Shown: positions 13,714 to 22,823, counted from the first letter of the stretch. The stretch: 39,351 bases of DNA from Clostridiales bacterium (GCA_021201185.1 JAJQFJ010000071.1:1-39351); one strand, 5' to 3'. Notes: generated from the sequence alone by a model not told the origin. Translations and numbers: made by a program.

Positions 13714-15035
13714 TCATTTCCAGTGCTTTTTATGCCTCTCATACGGCATCGTTTTTGCAGCCTCCAGGTTCGCTGTACGGCGATTTTTCACCTCATCGCT
13801 CATCGGCTGAATCTCGCCTGCTCTCGTCAGTGCCTCCTTGGTCAGCATCGGCCCAACAAGCTCATAAATCAAAATAGCGAAAAGCGTGATATTGCGGATC
13901 AGATCTCCCTGTTCTCCCAACTGCTGGGCAGTCACACACATTCCCAGGGCAACGCCTGCCTGCGGCAAGAGCGTAATACCCAGGTACTTGCAGATGGTAT
14001 CGCTGCAGTGGGTCGCACGGGCAGAAAGAGAGGCTCCCAGATACTTTCCGGCAGAGCGGGTCAGAATGTAGACAAGACCGATCAGCACGATGGTGACGTC
14101 CGTAAATACACTCAGCTCCAACTGTGCGCCGGAAATGACGAAAAACGCGGCGAAAAGCGGATTTGTCCAGCTATCTGTTTTGTCCATGATCTCTCCGGAC
14201 AAAGGGCACAGATTGCAAAAAACCGTTCCCAGCATCATACAGACCAGCAGAGAGGACAAGCTGATTGTGACCGATCCGATATTAAATTCCAGCATAGAGA
14301 GCGCTGTGGTCAGAAGCACAAATGCAATCGACATATTCAGCCGATTGGTATTGGAATTAAACAGCTTTTCAATTTGGGTGAGCAGCCAACCCATTCCCGC
14401 ACCCAGTGCAAGAGACAGAATAATCTCGAGCAAAGGATTGATGATAATAGAGACAAAATCAATCACCCCGGTCACCATTGCGCGAGCAGCGCCGAAGCTC
14501 ACTGCAAATACCACCAGACCAACCGCATCATCCAGGGCCACGATTGGCAGCAGCAGATCGACCAGCGGCCCCTTTGCCTTATATTGATGCACAACCATCA
14601 GGGTCGCCGCAGGCGCAGTAGCGGTTGCAATTGCGCCTAAAGTGATTGCCTGCGCCGGGGTCAAGCTTCCGTTGGTCGCCACGCTGACGAGCAGAAGTGC
14701 CGCATCCACGAACAGAGCCGCTGTCAGCGCCTGAACAATGCCTATGATAAAGGCCTGCTTTCCGGTCTTTTTAACTGTGACAGACGAAATTCGTTGCCAA
14801 TGGAGAAGGCAATGAATCCAAGCGCTACGTCTGAAATCAGGCTTAACTCGTCCACGCTGTCCATTGAGGTGAACCCCAGGCCCGGAATACCCAGGCGCCC
14901 CAAACAATATGGGCCGATCAGAACACCGGCAATCAAATAGGCAGTGACAGACGGCAGCTTCAAAGGCTTAAAAACGCGGGTCATGAGCAGACCCGCAAGG
15001 ACAGCGATGGAAAGTGACAGCAAAATGGAAACCAT
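13714..15035 (-). pseudogene. Na+/H+ (CPA2) antiporter, interrupted by a single-base frameshift
   Basis: Two overlapping minus-strand readings form one protein of about 440 residues. The N-terminal part from ATG 15035 (MVSILLSLSIAVLAGLL, then TAYLIAGVLIGP and GFIAFSIGNEF) runs out of frame at LSQLK; the C-terminal part resumes in another frame at KKTGKQAFIIGIVQAL and continues with ALDDAVGLVVF to 13714. The break is at a run of five T (14768-14772; five A on the coding strand). Six would restore LSQLKKTGKQ. The fold is a Na_H_Exchanger with about 12 membrane segments and the Asp pair of the ion site intact (LDDA). It may be a real mutation, a phase-variable tract, a slippage site or an assembly error. 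AGGAGG precedes the start. Confidence 0.8.
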
Positions 15036-15157
15036 ATGATCGATTTCCCTCCTCATCTTCAAACCAACATCCAATGATATGGATTGGTATACAGTACACT
15101 GCACGCTCCTTTGCCTTCCTGCTAAGGATTGCAGCGCAAAAGTGGCCTTTCGGCATG

Positions 15158-15198
15158 CTGCCGCCTCTGAATCAACACTCAGAGGCGGCAGTATTTTT
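15158..15198 (+). terminator. Strong hairpin with plus-strand U-tract between leftward genes
   Basis: A perfect 13-bp stem (CTGCCGCCTCTGA / TCAGAGGCGGCAG) with an 8-nt loop is followed by TATTTTTCT on the plus strand. Both flanking genes run leftward, so the U-tract is on the wrong strand for terminating the ABC genes unless the hairpin alone is enough. Confidence 0.55.
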
Positions 15199-15229
15199 CT
15201 ATTCAAATCAAGATGCCTATGACATCCTT

Positions 15230-17074
15230 TCAGCTAGCCTCCTCAAACTGGCTGTTATACAGCTCCGCATAGAAGCCGTTCTGCTTCAGCAGCTCCTCGT
15301 GGTTGCCCTGCTCCACGATGTCGCCGTCCCGCATGACCAGGATGAGGTCGGCGTTTTTGATGGTGGACAGCCGGTGGGCGATGACGAAGCTGGTGCGCTT
15401 GTCTGTCAGAGCGTCCATGGCCTGCTGGGTCAGCATTTCGGTCTTGGTGTCTACGCTGGAGGTGGCCTCGTCCAGAATCAGCATGGGGCTGTTCTGAATC
15501 ATGGCCCTGGCGATGGTCATGAGCTGCTTCTGCCCGGCGGAGATGGAGGTATTGTCGGTCAAAACGGAATCATAGCCATGGGGCAGCGCCTGAATGAAGC
15601 TGTGGATGCCGCAGGCTTTGCACGCCTCAATCATCTGCTCATCGGTGACGCCCTGGGTGTTGTAGAGCAGGTTCTCCCGAACCGTTCCCTCAAACAGCCA
15701 GGTATCCTGGAGCACCATGCCGAACTGACTGTGAACGTTGCTTCTGGGAATGTCGGTTGTCGGAACGCCGTCGATGAGGATGGTCCCGCCCGTCGGCTCA
15801 AAGAACCGCATCAGCAGGTTGACCATGGTGGTCTTGCCTGCGCCGGTGGGGCCGACGATGGCTACCTTCTGCCCAGGCTTCACCCTGGCGCTGAAGTCGT
15901 GGATGATCTCCTTTTCCGGGGCATTGGGATAGGCAAACTTCACATGGCGGAACTCCACCTCGCCGTGTACGTCGTCAATCCGCTTCACCTTATCGGACTC
16001 GTCCTCCATTTCCTCCTCGGCCAGGAACTCAAAGACACGCTCGGACGCAGCCGCACAGGACTGCACCTGGGTCATGGCCTGAGAAATCTGCCGCAGAGGG
16101 GACTCAAACAGGCGGGTGTAGATCAGGAAGGCAGTGATGACGCCGAAGGTGATGTTGCCGTTGATGATCTGCCAGGCGCCCACCACGCAGACCGCCACAT
16201 AGCCCAGATTGCCCACGAAGGTCATCAGGGGCTGCATCAGACCGGACAGGAACTGGGAGCGGAAGTTTGTGGTTTTGACCGCCTGGTTCATGGTGTCGAA
16301 GGTATCCCGCACCTCGTCCTCCGCGTTCAGGATACGGATGACGTCGTGGCCTGTGTACATCTCCTCGATGTAGCCGTTCAGGGTGCCCAGGCTCTCCTGC
16401 CGGGCGGTGAAGTACTTCTGAGAGCGGCTCATGATGACCACCATCAACACCAGGCCGATGAGGGTGGAAAGCACCGTGGTAGTTGCCAGCACCCAGTCTG
16501 TGTAGTACATCATAATGAGACAGCCCACGAGCTGTGCGATGGCTGTGACCAGATTGGACAGACTGTTGGACATGGCCTGCCCGATCATGTCCACATCGTT
16601 GGTCATACGGGAGAGCACGTCGCCTGCGGCGTTGCCGGAGAAATATTTCAGAGGCAGGCGGTTGATTTTGGTGTCGATGTCCCCACGGAGCCGCTTGGCC
16701 GTCCGCTGGGTCACGGTCTGCATGATGTAGTGCTGGACGAAATTGCAGACGGCGCTGGCCAGGTAAATGCCCACCAGCAGCACCACTACGCTCAGGATTC
16801 CGTCCATATCGATTTCAGTGGAAAGCCCATCGTAAATATAATCGGTCAGCCGGCTGAGCAGGTCCGGGCCGATGATGGTAAAGACTGCGGCCACGGCTGC
16901 CAGCACCAGCGCCAGGACGATGATGCCCACCTGCCCTTTTAAATAGGAGAGCAGGCTCAGCAGCGCGCCCTTCATATCCTTTGCCTTACCGCCGCCTCTG
17001 CCGCCCATGGGCCCGCGGCCCATGGGACCTCTTCTCATTGGCGCGGCAGCTCTGGCTTGTCTGGTTTCTGCCAT
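15230..17074 (-). CDS. ABC exporter half-transporter, catalytically competent subunit
   Basis: A 614-residue membrane-ATPase fusion. The first 30 residues are Arg/Gly/Met-rich (repeated RGPMG), an odd cytosolic extension; six membrane segments span about 40-330. The ATPase has Walker A GPTGAGKTT (about 397), Q-loop QDTW, Walker B LILDEATSSVD with the catalytic Glu and H-loop IAHRLST. Its signature reads SAGQKQ instead of LSGGQ. This complements the partner at 17090, whose Walker B and H-loop are degenerate, as in BmrCD/TM287-288 heterodimers with one active site. It follows the partner by 15 nt with AAGGAGGTG. Likely multidrug or peptide export. Confidence 0.9.
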   Translation of the reverse strand: MAETRQARAAAPMRRGPMGRGPMGGRGGGKAKDMKGALLSLLSYLKGQVGIIVLALVLAAVAAVFTIIGPDLLSRLTDYIYDGLSTEIDMDGILSVVVLLVGIYLASAVCNFVQHYIMQTVTQRTAKRLRGDIDTKINRLPLKYFSGNAAGDVLSRMTNDVDMIGQAMSNSLSNLVTAIAQLVGCLIMMYYTDWVLATTTVLSTLIGLVLMVVIMSRSQKYFTARQESLGTLNGYIEEMYTGHDVIRILNAEDEVRDTFDTMNQAVKTTNFRSQFLSGLMQPLMTFVGNLGYVAVCVVGAWQIINGNITFGVITAFLIYTRLFESPLRQISQAMTQVQSCAAASERVFEFLAEEEMEDESDKVKRIDDVHGEVEFRHVKFAYPNAPEKEIIHDFSARVKPGQKVAIVGPTGAGKTTMVNLLMRFFEPTGGTILIDGVPTTDIPRSNVHSQFGMVLQDTWLFEGTVRENLLYNTQGVTDEQMIEACKACGIHSFIQALPHGYDSVLTDNTSISAGQKQLMTIARAMIQNSPMLILDEATSSVDTKTEMLTQQAMDALTDKRTSFVIAHRLSTIKNADLILVMRDGDIVEQGNHEELLKQNGFYAELYNSQFEEAS

Positions 17075-17089
17075 AATAGACGCACCTCC

Positions 17090-18886
17090 TTACGCGTTCG
17101 CCGCAAGCTCTTCGGCTGAGAGCTGCGACAGGGCGATCTGCTGGTAGACAGAGCAGTTCTGCATCAATTCCTCATGGGTGCCGATCCCGGCGACTGCGCC
17201 GTCATCCAGCACCACGATTTTGTCCGCATTGCGGATGGTGCCGATACGCTGGGCCACGATGAGGCAGGTAGTCCCCTTCAGGTCGGTCTTGATTCTCTGC
17301 CGCAAAATGCGGTCGGTCTTGTAGTCCAGCGCCGAGAAGGAGTCGTCGAAAATCAGAATCTCCGGTTTTCTGGCGATAGCCCTTGCAATGGACAGCCGCT
17401 GCTTCTGGCCGCCGGAGACGTTGGAGCCGCTCTGGGCGATCCAGCCGTCCTTCCCGCCGTCCATCTCCTGAACGAACTCGGTGGCCTGGGCGATGTCCAG
17501 GGCGTTGTCCACGTCGGCGTCAGTCAGCGTGTGCCCGCTCTTACCAAAGGTGACGTTGCCCTCCACCGTGTTGGCAAACAGGGTCGCCTTCTGGGGGATA
17601 TAGCCGATTTTGTCGTAGAGCGTTTCAAAGCTGTAGCTGGAGACGTCCTTGCCGTCTACCAGGACGGTCCCGTCTGTCACATCATAGAGCCTTGCGACCA
17701 GACCCGCCAGGGTGGATTTGCCGGAGCCGGTGGCGCCGATAAAGGCCACCGTTTCGCCCTTCTTCGCCGAGAAGGAGATGTGCTTCAGGCAGTCCTCGGA
17801 GGCGTCGGGGTAGCGGAAGGAGACATCTCGGAACTCGATGCTTCCGGTTTCCGCAGCGGCAGTTTCCGTCCCCTCCTGCACAGCGATGTCGCAGTCGATG
17901 ACCTCGTTGATACGGTTGGCCGACACCTGAGCACGGGGCAGCATCATGAAGATCATCAGCAGCATGACAAAGGACATGATAACGTACAGCGCATAGGAGC
18001 TGAACGAAACGACTTCGCCCAGCATGACCGAACGGTCAGAGACAGCGGCCATTATTTCGGCCGCAGTCCCATTCAGCGGCACCTCAATGTCGTTGATGAG
18101 CCAGGCGCCCACATAATAGATGGCTACGCTGACACAGCTCTGAACGAACATCATAATGGGGGAAAGGAACGCCATCCCTCTGCCGGTGAACAGCTGGGTC
18201 CGCATCAGGTTGTCGTTGGCCGTCTCAAATTTGTCCTCCTGGTACTGCTCGGCGTTGAAGGCCCGGACAACCCGGATACCGCTCAGATTTTCATCTGTGA
18301 GCCGGTTCACATCGTCGATTTGCCGCTGGACAATACGGAACTTGGGAATCATGATCGCCAGCAGGACGATGAGGGATACCACCACGATTGCCACTGCCGC
18401 GGCTACCACGGCGGAGAGCTGCCAGCTCTTGCCGACGATTTTGATGATGGCCCAGATCGCCATGATAGGCGCGCGGAGCATCATTTGCAGGCCCATGGAG
18501 ATGATCATCTGGATCTGGGTGATGTCGTTGGTGGTGCGGGTGATCAGGCTGGCGGTGGAAAACTTTTTGATTTCACCGCTGCCCATGGCCGCCACCTTGT
18601 TGAACAGCTTTGCCCGGACATCAAAGGAGAAGTCCGCTGCGATTATGGCCGCCAGATAGCCCACCACCACCGTCAGCAGAGCGCTGCACAGGGCGCAGGC
18701 CAGCATATTTCCACCTGCCACAAAGTACTGTGACAGGTCTGTGACCTCGCTGCTGATGAGCACCGTGATCTCCGCCGTATAATCCGGAAGGCGCAGATCA
18801 AAATACACCTGACCGCAGACCAGCAGCACACACAAAAGGGCCAGCCACCGGTCTTTGGTCTTCATATTACCGAAAATATGAATCAT
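17090..18886 (-). CDS. ABC exporter half-transporter, degenerate-site subunit
   Basis: A 598-residue membrane-ATPase fusion with six membrane segments (about residues 15-320). The ATPase has Walker A GATGSGKST (about 386), canonical signature VSGGQKQR, but Walker B is IFDDSFSALD with Asp for the catalytic Glu, and the H-loop is VAQRIGT with Gln for His. These are the marks of the non-hydrolysing subunit in a heterodimeric exporter. AGGAGG lies 8 nt upstream of the ATG. It is the first gene of a leftward operon driven by two tandem promoters at 18964-19156 that are flanked by TetR-type operators. Confidence 0.9.
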   Translation of the reverse strand: MIHIFGNMKTKDRWLALLCVLLVCGQVYFDLRLPDYTAEITVLISSEVTDLSQYFVAGGNMLACALCSALLTVVVGYLAAIIAADFSFDVRAKLFNKVAAMGSGEIKKFSTASLITRTTNDITQIQMIISMGLQMMLRAPIMAIWAIIKIVGKSWQLSAVVAAAVAIVVVSLIVLLAIMIPKFRIVQRQIDDVNRLTDENLSGIRVVRAFNAEQYQEDKFETANDNLMRTQLFTGRGMAFLSPIMMFVQSCVSVAIYYVGAWLINDIEVPLNGTAAEIMAAVSDRSVMLGEVVSFSSYALYVIMSFVMLLMIFMMLPRAQVSANRINEVIDCDIAVQEGTETAAAETGSIEFRDVSFRYPDASEDCLKHISFSAKKGETVAFIGATGSGKSTLAGLVARLYDVTDGTVLVDGKDVSSYSFETLYDKIGYIPQKATLFANTVEGNVTFGKSGHTLTDADVDNALDIAQATEFVQEMDGGKDGWIAQSGSNVSGGQKQRLSIARAIARKPEILIFDDSFSALDYKTDRILRQRIKTDLKGTTCLIVAQRIGTIRNADKIVVLDDGAVAGIGTHEELMQNCSVYQQIALSQLSAEELAANA

Positions 18887-18942
18887 AGAAATGCCTCCTG
18901 TTATGGAATAAATACGTTGCCGGAATCCTGTCGGATTCCATG

Positions 18943-19018
18943 TGCGACATTTGTCGTACTGTCACTCTACCACGCTTTCTGCTAATTATCAAGTGTCAGA
19001 TTACAACATATGTCGCAC
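18943..19018 (-). promoter_or_regulatory. ABC operon promoter module A with flanking operators
   Basis: The leftward promoter is TTGATA (complement of 18987-18992), 17-nt spacer, TAGAGT (complement of 18964-18969). It is flanked by two similar dyads: TGCGACAT-TTGTCGTA (from 18943) and ACAACATATGTCGCA (19003-19017). The whole segment is a diverged copy of module B at 19107-19181. The stretch 19019-19106 between the modules shows nothing further. Confidence 0.75.
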
Positions 19019-19106
19019 GATTAAATGAGGCTTCTTTTGAAAAGCAACCGGCCTAAAACCGTTTTCTCACGCTCTACATTTCGAGAAACGCAGAAATGAA
19101 CGCCTT

Positions 19107-19181
19107 TGCGACATCTGTTGTGTTATCACTCTATCATCTTTAGTGCTAATTATCAAGCAACAATTTACAACAGATGTCGCA
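19107..19181 (-). promoter_or_regulatory. ABC operon promoter module B with flanking operators
   Basis: The leftward promoter is TTGATA (complement of 19151-19156), 17-nt spacer, TAGAGT (complement of 19128-19133). Operators TGCGACATCTGTTGTG (19107-19122) and ACAACAGATGTCGCA (19167-19181) flank it. It shares TATCA(A), GCTAATTATCAAG and the -10/-35 spacing with module A, so one module is a duplicate of the other. Confidence 0.75.
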
Positions 19182-19197
19182 TTGAGCAATTTTTTAC

Positions 19198-19226
19198 TTG
19201 TTACTCTGCAACAACTGTTGTATAAT
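19198..19226 (+). promoter_or_regulatory. TetR gene promoter with operator in the spacer
   Basis: TTGTTA (19198-19203), 17-nt spacer, consensus TATAAT (19221-19226). A fifth copy of the dyad, CAACA-AC-TGTTG (19209-19220), fills the spacer, which indicates autorepression. AGGAGAGGGA precedes the ATG at 19288. Confidence 0.75.
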
Positions 19227-19287
19227 ATATCCACTGAGATGGAGCCATAGATCCATTTTTATATGCGCTCAGGAGAGGGATGTATCT

Positions 19288-19848
19288 ATGAAAAAGCAGC
19301 CGGAAATCACAGACGCCACCAGAGAGTCCTTTGTCAATGCGTTCTTTCAGATAGCGAAGACGAAAAGCATCAATCGGATCACCATTCGGGAGATCGCTGC
19401 GCTTGCCGGATACAATCGCACGACCTTTTACCGCTACTTCGAGGACGTTTATGCGCTGGTGGAATACGCCGAGGATGCGTTCCTGGAAAGTGTACGGAAG
19501 GCGTTGGAAACACAGGGTACCCCGGAATCTATCAGCGAAGGTAAGTTTTTTGAGGTCATCATCAACTGTTTTCATGAAAGCAAGGATCGCATTGATATCC
19601 TGATGTCAGAGCAAAACCGCTCCCATTTTTTGCGGAGAATTGAGGAAAACATCACCGATCACCTGCACAGGGAGCAGAACGATGCCCCCAAAAAGCGTAT
19701 CATTATGGATATTTATTTCTATGGGATTTTTCATGCCATATCTACTAATCTGCAGAGCAAGGATGCGCTGTCTGACGAAGATTTGCTGGACGTGATCCGA
19801 ACCTTGTTCAACAGCTGGTATCGACCCGAGATGATGCGAGATGCTTGA
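19288..19848 (+). CDS. TetR/AcrR-family repressor of the ABC exporter
   Basis: A 186-residue TetR regulator. The helix-turn-helix (about residues 12-58) contains SINRITIREIAALAGYNRTTFYRYFED. The C-terminal part (70-186) is helical, with a central DAPKKRIIMDIYFYGIFHAI segment like other TetR_C members. The start at 19288 is supported by AGGAGAGG; a longer reading from 19198 would run over its own promoter. Its position, divergent from the exporter operon and surrounded by five related dyads, makes it the probable local repressor. Inducer unknown, perhaps an exporter substrate. Confidence 0.88.
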   Translation: MKKQPEITDATRESFVNAFFQIAKTKSINRITIREIAALAGYNRTTFYRYFEDVYALVEYAEDAFLESVRKALETQGTPESISEGKFFEVIINCFHESKDRIDILMSEQNRSHFLRRIEENITDHLHREQNDAPKKRIIMDIYFYGIFHAISTNLQSKDALSDEDLLDVIRTLFNSWYRPEMMRDA

Positions 19849-19857
19849 CCTTTTATT

Positions 19858-19897
19858 TGCGAGGCCGCTTCCACCAGGAAGCTGGTCTCGCATTTTT
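19858..19897 (+). terminator. Terminator of the TetR gene
   Basis: TGCGAG (19858-19863) pairs with CTCGCA (19887-19892), with inner GCTTCC/GGAAGC, followed by five T. It separates TetR from the glycosyltransferase genes. Confidence 0.75.
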
Positions 19898-20020
19898 CCC
19901 CGTTGCATCATTCTTTTTTGAATTCAGGTGCGTTGAATGAAGGCGAGGTGGGTGCTGTATGATGCGACACTCGTCCGATTTTGTCTATTGATGAACTTCT
20001 CACAGGAGGGTACAATACAA

Positions 20021-20968
20021 ATGGTGCGATATGTGTCACATGATAAATTGCTCCGGCCAGGGATATGCACCTGCGGAGCAGGCAAAGGGAACACGGCTAT
20101 GATGGAACACGACAACCGATTGGAAAACGGCGTCAACGTCCTGTACTGTGGGGACAGGAACATAGAGGACGGCTTGATTCTGTCTGTCCTGTCTCTGCTG
20201 AAGCATACAACGGAGCCGCTGCATATCTTCGTGATGACGATGGAGCTGACTTTGGAGGAACGTCAGATTTTACCCGTCTCCCAGGGCACCGTCCAGTACC
20301 TGGATTCCTATGTCAAGCAGCAGAATAAGAACAGTAGCGTTATGCGAATTGACGCAACCAGGCGTTTCCAGGCGGAGCCGCCTGCGGCCAATCTGGGCAC
20401 CCGATTCACCCCCTGCTGTATGCTGCGGCTGTATGCCGATCAGGTGCCTGAACTGCCGGAGCGCATCCTGTATCTGGACAACGATGTGTTGTGCCGGGGG
20501 GACTACAGCACGTTTTATCACCAGGACATGGAAAGGTGCGAGCTGGCCGGCGTGCTGGACTATTATGGGAAGTGGTTCTTCCGAAACCGCTTGCTCCATA
20601 TGGACTATGTCAATTCCGGCGTGCTGCTGCTGAACCTGAGACAGATTCGGGAGACGGGCCTGTTCGCCCGGTGCAGGGCTATGTGCCGCGACAAACAGAT
20701 GTTCATGCCGGATCAGTCTGCCATCAACAAGCTGGCCCATTCCAAAAGGCTCTGGGGCAGAGCCTACAACGAACAGCGTAAATTGCATCAAAACACCGTT
20801 TTCCAACATTTCACCACCAGCTTCCGCTTTTTTCCCTGGGTACACACCTTGACGGTAAAGCCCTGGCAGATCGAACAGGTGCATCAAAAGCTGAAGCTGC
20901 ATGAATATGATGACATTTTTCAGGAATATACTGAGGTCACCACGACAATGAAAGGATACTCGCAATGA
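20021..20968 (+). CDS. GT8-family glycosyltransferase (first of pair)
   Basis: About 315 residues of a GT-A fold, family 8 retaining glycosyltransferase. The nucleotide-sugar start VNVLYCGDRNIEDGLILSVLSLLKHT and the metal-binding D-x-D as YLDNDVLC (about residues 146-153) are clear, as is FTPCCMLRLYADQVP and the acceptor-side DYVNSGVLLLNL. I chose ATG 20021 because AGGAGGG lies 11 nt upstream; ATG 20099 would drop 26 unconserved residues and is plausible. No signal peptide. It is coupled by an ATGA overlap to a second GT8 gene, suggesting joint synthesis of a glycolipid or surface glycan. Confidence 0.83.
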   Translation: MVRYVSHDKLLRPGICTCGAGKGNTAMMEHDNRLENGVNVLYCGDRNIEDGLILSVLSLLKHTTEPLHIFVMTMELTLEERQILPVSQGTVQYLDSYVKQQNKNSSVMRIDATRRFQAEPPAANLGTRFTPCCMLRLYADQVPELPERILYLDNDVLCRGDYSTFYHQDMERCELAGVLDYYGKWFFRNRLLHMDYVNSGVLLLNLRQIRETGLFARCRAMCRDKQMFMPDQSAINKLAHSKRLWGRAYNEQRKLHQNTVFQHFTTSFRFFPWVHTLTVKPWQIEQVHQKLKLHEYDDIFQEYTEVTTTMKGYSQ

Positions 20969-21933
20969 AACAGGATGAAATACCAATTTTCTTCACAGAG
21001 GACGAGAGCTATGCTCCTTATCTGGACTGCGCGATTCGCTCTATGATGGAAAACGCATCCAAGTCCCATGCCTATCAAATCATCGTCCTCCATGAGGACT
21101 TGACTGAGGAGAGCCAGGAAAAGCTCTCAGCCCATGTAAAGCCTCCCTTCCAGATACGCTTTCTTTCCATGAAGGATAAGCTGGCAGGCATCACGGACCG
21201 AGCCGAAAATAGGTTGCGGTGCGATTACTTTGCACTAACGATCTATTTTCGGCTCTTTATTGCCGATCTGTTTCCCGAATACGACAAGGGAATCTATCTG
21301 GACAGCGACATCGTGGTGCCGGGTGACATCTCCCGGCTGTTCCAGACCGAGCTGGGGGACAACGTCATCGCCGCCTGCCCTGACCGCTCCATCACGACTG
21401 TGCCCGAATTGGTGGAGTATGTGGAGAATGCCGTGGGCGTTCCCATCGACCGGTATATCAACTCCGGTATTCTGGTGATGAACCTGAAAAAAATGCGGGA
21501 GGTGTGCTTCTCCGGGCATTTCCTGCACCTGCTCCAAACGTATCACTTTGACTGTCTCGCTCCGGATCAGGATTACTTCAACGCCATGTGCAGCGGGAAA
21601 ATCGTCTACCTGGACGAGAACTGGGACGCCATGCCGCCGGAGGGTGGCGGAACGGGTGCGATATTGGAGCATCCCGATCTGATCCACTACAACCTGTTTC
21701 AGAAGCCCTGGTGCTATGACAACATCCCCTATGAGGAATATTTCTGGCGCTACGCAAAGGACTCCCCCTTCTATGAGGACATCCTGCGGCACAAGGAGAC
21801 TTATTCTGAGGAACAGAAGGCATCCGACCGTACCTGCCTGGGCAATATGGTGCGCAAGGGGCCGGAAGTGTGCAAACAGCCTGTCACCTTCCGCAAAATG
21901 AACGAAAAAGGAGAGCAAATTCGTGTATGTTGA
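20965..21933 (+). CDS. GT8-family glycosyltransferase (second of pair)
   Basis: A 322-residue GT8 enzyme similar to bacterial LPS/lipoteichoic galactosyl- or glucosyltransferases. IPIFFTEDESYAPYLDCAIRSM starts the fold, and D-S-D occurs in IYLDSDIVVPGDI (about residues 109-121). RYINSGILVMNL and PDQDYFNAMC follow, with HYNLFQKPW near the C-terminus providing the third metal ligand. It overlaps the upstream gene by 4 nt and the downstream acyltransferase by 7 nt, so the three are translationally linked. Confidence 0.87.
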   Translation: MKQDEIPIFFTEDESYAPYLDCAIRSMMENASKSHAYQIIVLHEDLTEESQEKLSAHVKPPFQIRFLSMKDKLAGITDRAENRLRCDYFALTIYFRLFIADLFPEYDKGIYLDSDIVVPGDISRLFQTELGDNVIAACPDRSITTVPELVEYVENAVGVPIDRYINSGILVMNLKKMREVCFSGHFLHLLQTYHFDCLAPDQDYFNAMCSGKIVYLDENWDAMPPEGGGTGAILEHPDLIHYNLFQKPWCYDNIPYEEYFWRYAKDSPFYEDILRHKETYSEEQKASDRTCLGNMVRKGPEVCKQPVTFRKMNEKGEQIRVC

Positions 21934-22799
21934 TCGGAGGCAACAAAGAGCAGGTAGTCGCCAATATGCGCGCTGCCACAGAGCGGGGCGACCTGAACTG
22001 TAAAGTCGAGGTGGACGACCCCGCCCTGTCCAAGGAGGAGCGGGAGGCCATTACCCAACATTTTCTGGACAATTACAAGACCTTTGGCTATCGGTTCTGC
22101 AACGTCTGCGCCAGGGCACTGACGGACACCGCTACCAGATACCTGAACCGGGACACCAAAATCGAGGGGATGGAAAATCTGGCCGGGGTTCACGGCGGCG
22201 TTGTCGTGACCAGCAATCACTTTAGCCCGCTGGACAATACTGCGGTGCGCAGAGCCATCAACAAGGCCGGCTGGCAGCGGCTTTTCATGGTCAGCCAGGA
22301 GACGAACCTGGCCATGAAGGGGTGGATCGGTTTTTTAATGAATCACGAGGACATCATCCCTCTGTCCAGTAATACCACCTATCTCCGCAAGCACTTTGGC
22401 CCCATGCTCCATGAGCGGCTGGAACAGGGACACGCCGTGTTGATCTATCCGGAGCAGGAGATGTGGTTCCACTATCGGAAGCCCCGGCCGCCCCAGCGGG
22501 GTGCCTATTACTACGCCGCTGTCAACCACGTCCCCATTGTCTCCTGCTTTGTGGAGATCCGGGACTTACCGGGGCTGGAGAACGATCAGCTCCACAAAAC
22601 CCGGTACGTCATGCACATCCTCCCGCCCATCTATCCCGACCCGGCCAAAAGCGACCGGGAAAACAGCGAGGAAATGATGGTGCAGGACTACCAACAGAAG
22701 GTGGCCGCCTATGAACAGGCCTACGGAAAAAAACTGACCTACGACTTTGACGAGAGCGATATTGCCGGTTGGATTCCACGGCCGCCAGAGGGCGAATAA
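21927..22799 (+). CDS. PlsC-like 1-acyl-glycerol-phosphate acyltransferase
   Basis: A 290-residue acyltransferase of the PlsC/LPLAT family. The catalytic H-x4-D motif is NHFSPLD (about residues 92-98), and the phosphate-binding block appears as YPEQEMWF (about 175-182). An N-terminal 60-residue extension is not part of the core. The start at 21927 has AAAGGAGA about 11 nt upstream. Tight coupling to two GT8 genes suggests that the set makes or remodels a membrane glycolipid, though a lone phospholipid role is possible. It is not the essential plsC by context. Confidence 0.83.
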   Translation: MLIGGNKEQVVANMRAATERGDLNCKVEVDDPALSKEEREAITQHFLDNYKTFGYRFCNVCARALTDTATRYLNRDTKIEGMENLAGVHGGVVVTSNHFSPLDNTAVRRAINKAGWQRLFMVSQETNLAMKGWIGFLMNHEDIIPLSSNTTYLRKHFGPMLHERLEQGHAVLIYPEQEMWFHYRKPRPPQRGAYYYAAVNHVPIVSCFVEIRDLPGLENDQLHKTRYVMHILPPIYPDPAKSDRENSEEMMVQDYQQKVAAYEQAYGKKLTYDFDESDIAGWIPRPPEGE

Positions 22800-22823
22800 C
22801 CCCTGCAGAAAGGAAGTGTCGTT

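Noticed and set aside
15014..18733. Long plus-strand readings (642 and 519 codons) opposite the ABC exporter genes
   Set aside because: Both are shadows; the minus-strand proteins carry full ABC motifs and ribosome sites.
19967..20040. Extra TetR operator half-sites (TGCGACA and TGCGATATGTGTCAC) before the GT8 genes
   Set aside because: They lack the second half or correct spacing; too weak to claim co-regulation with the exporter.
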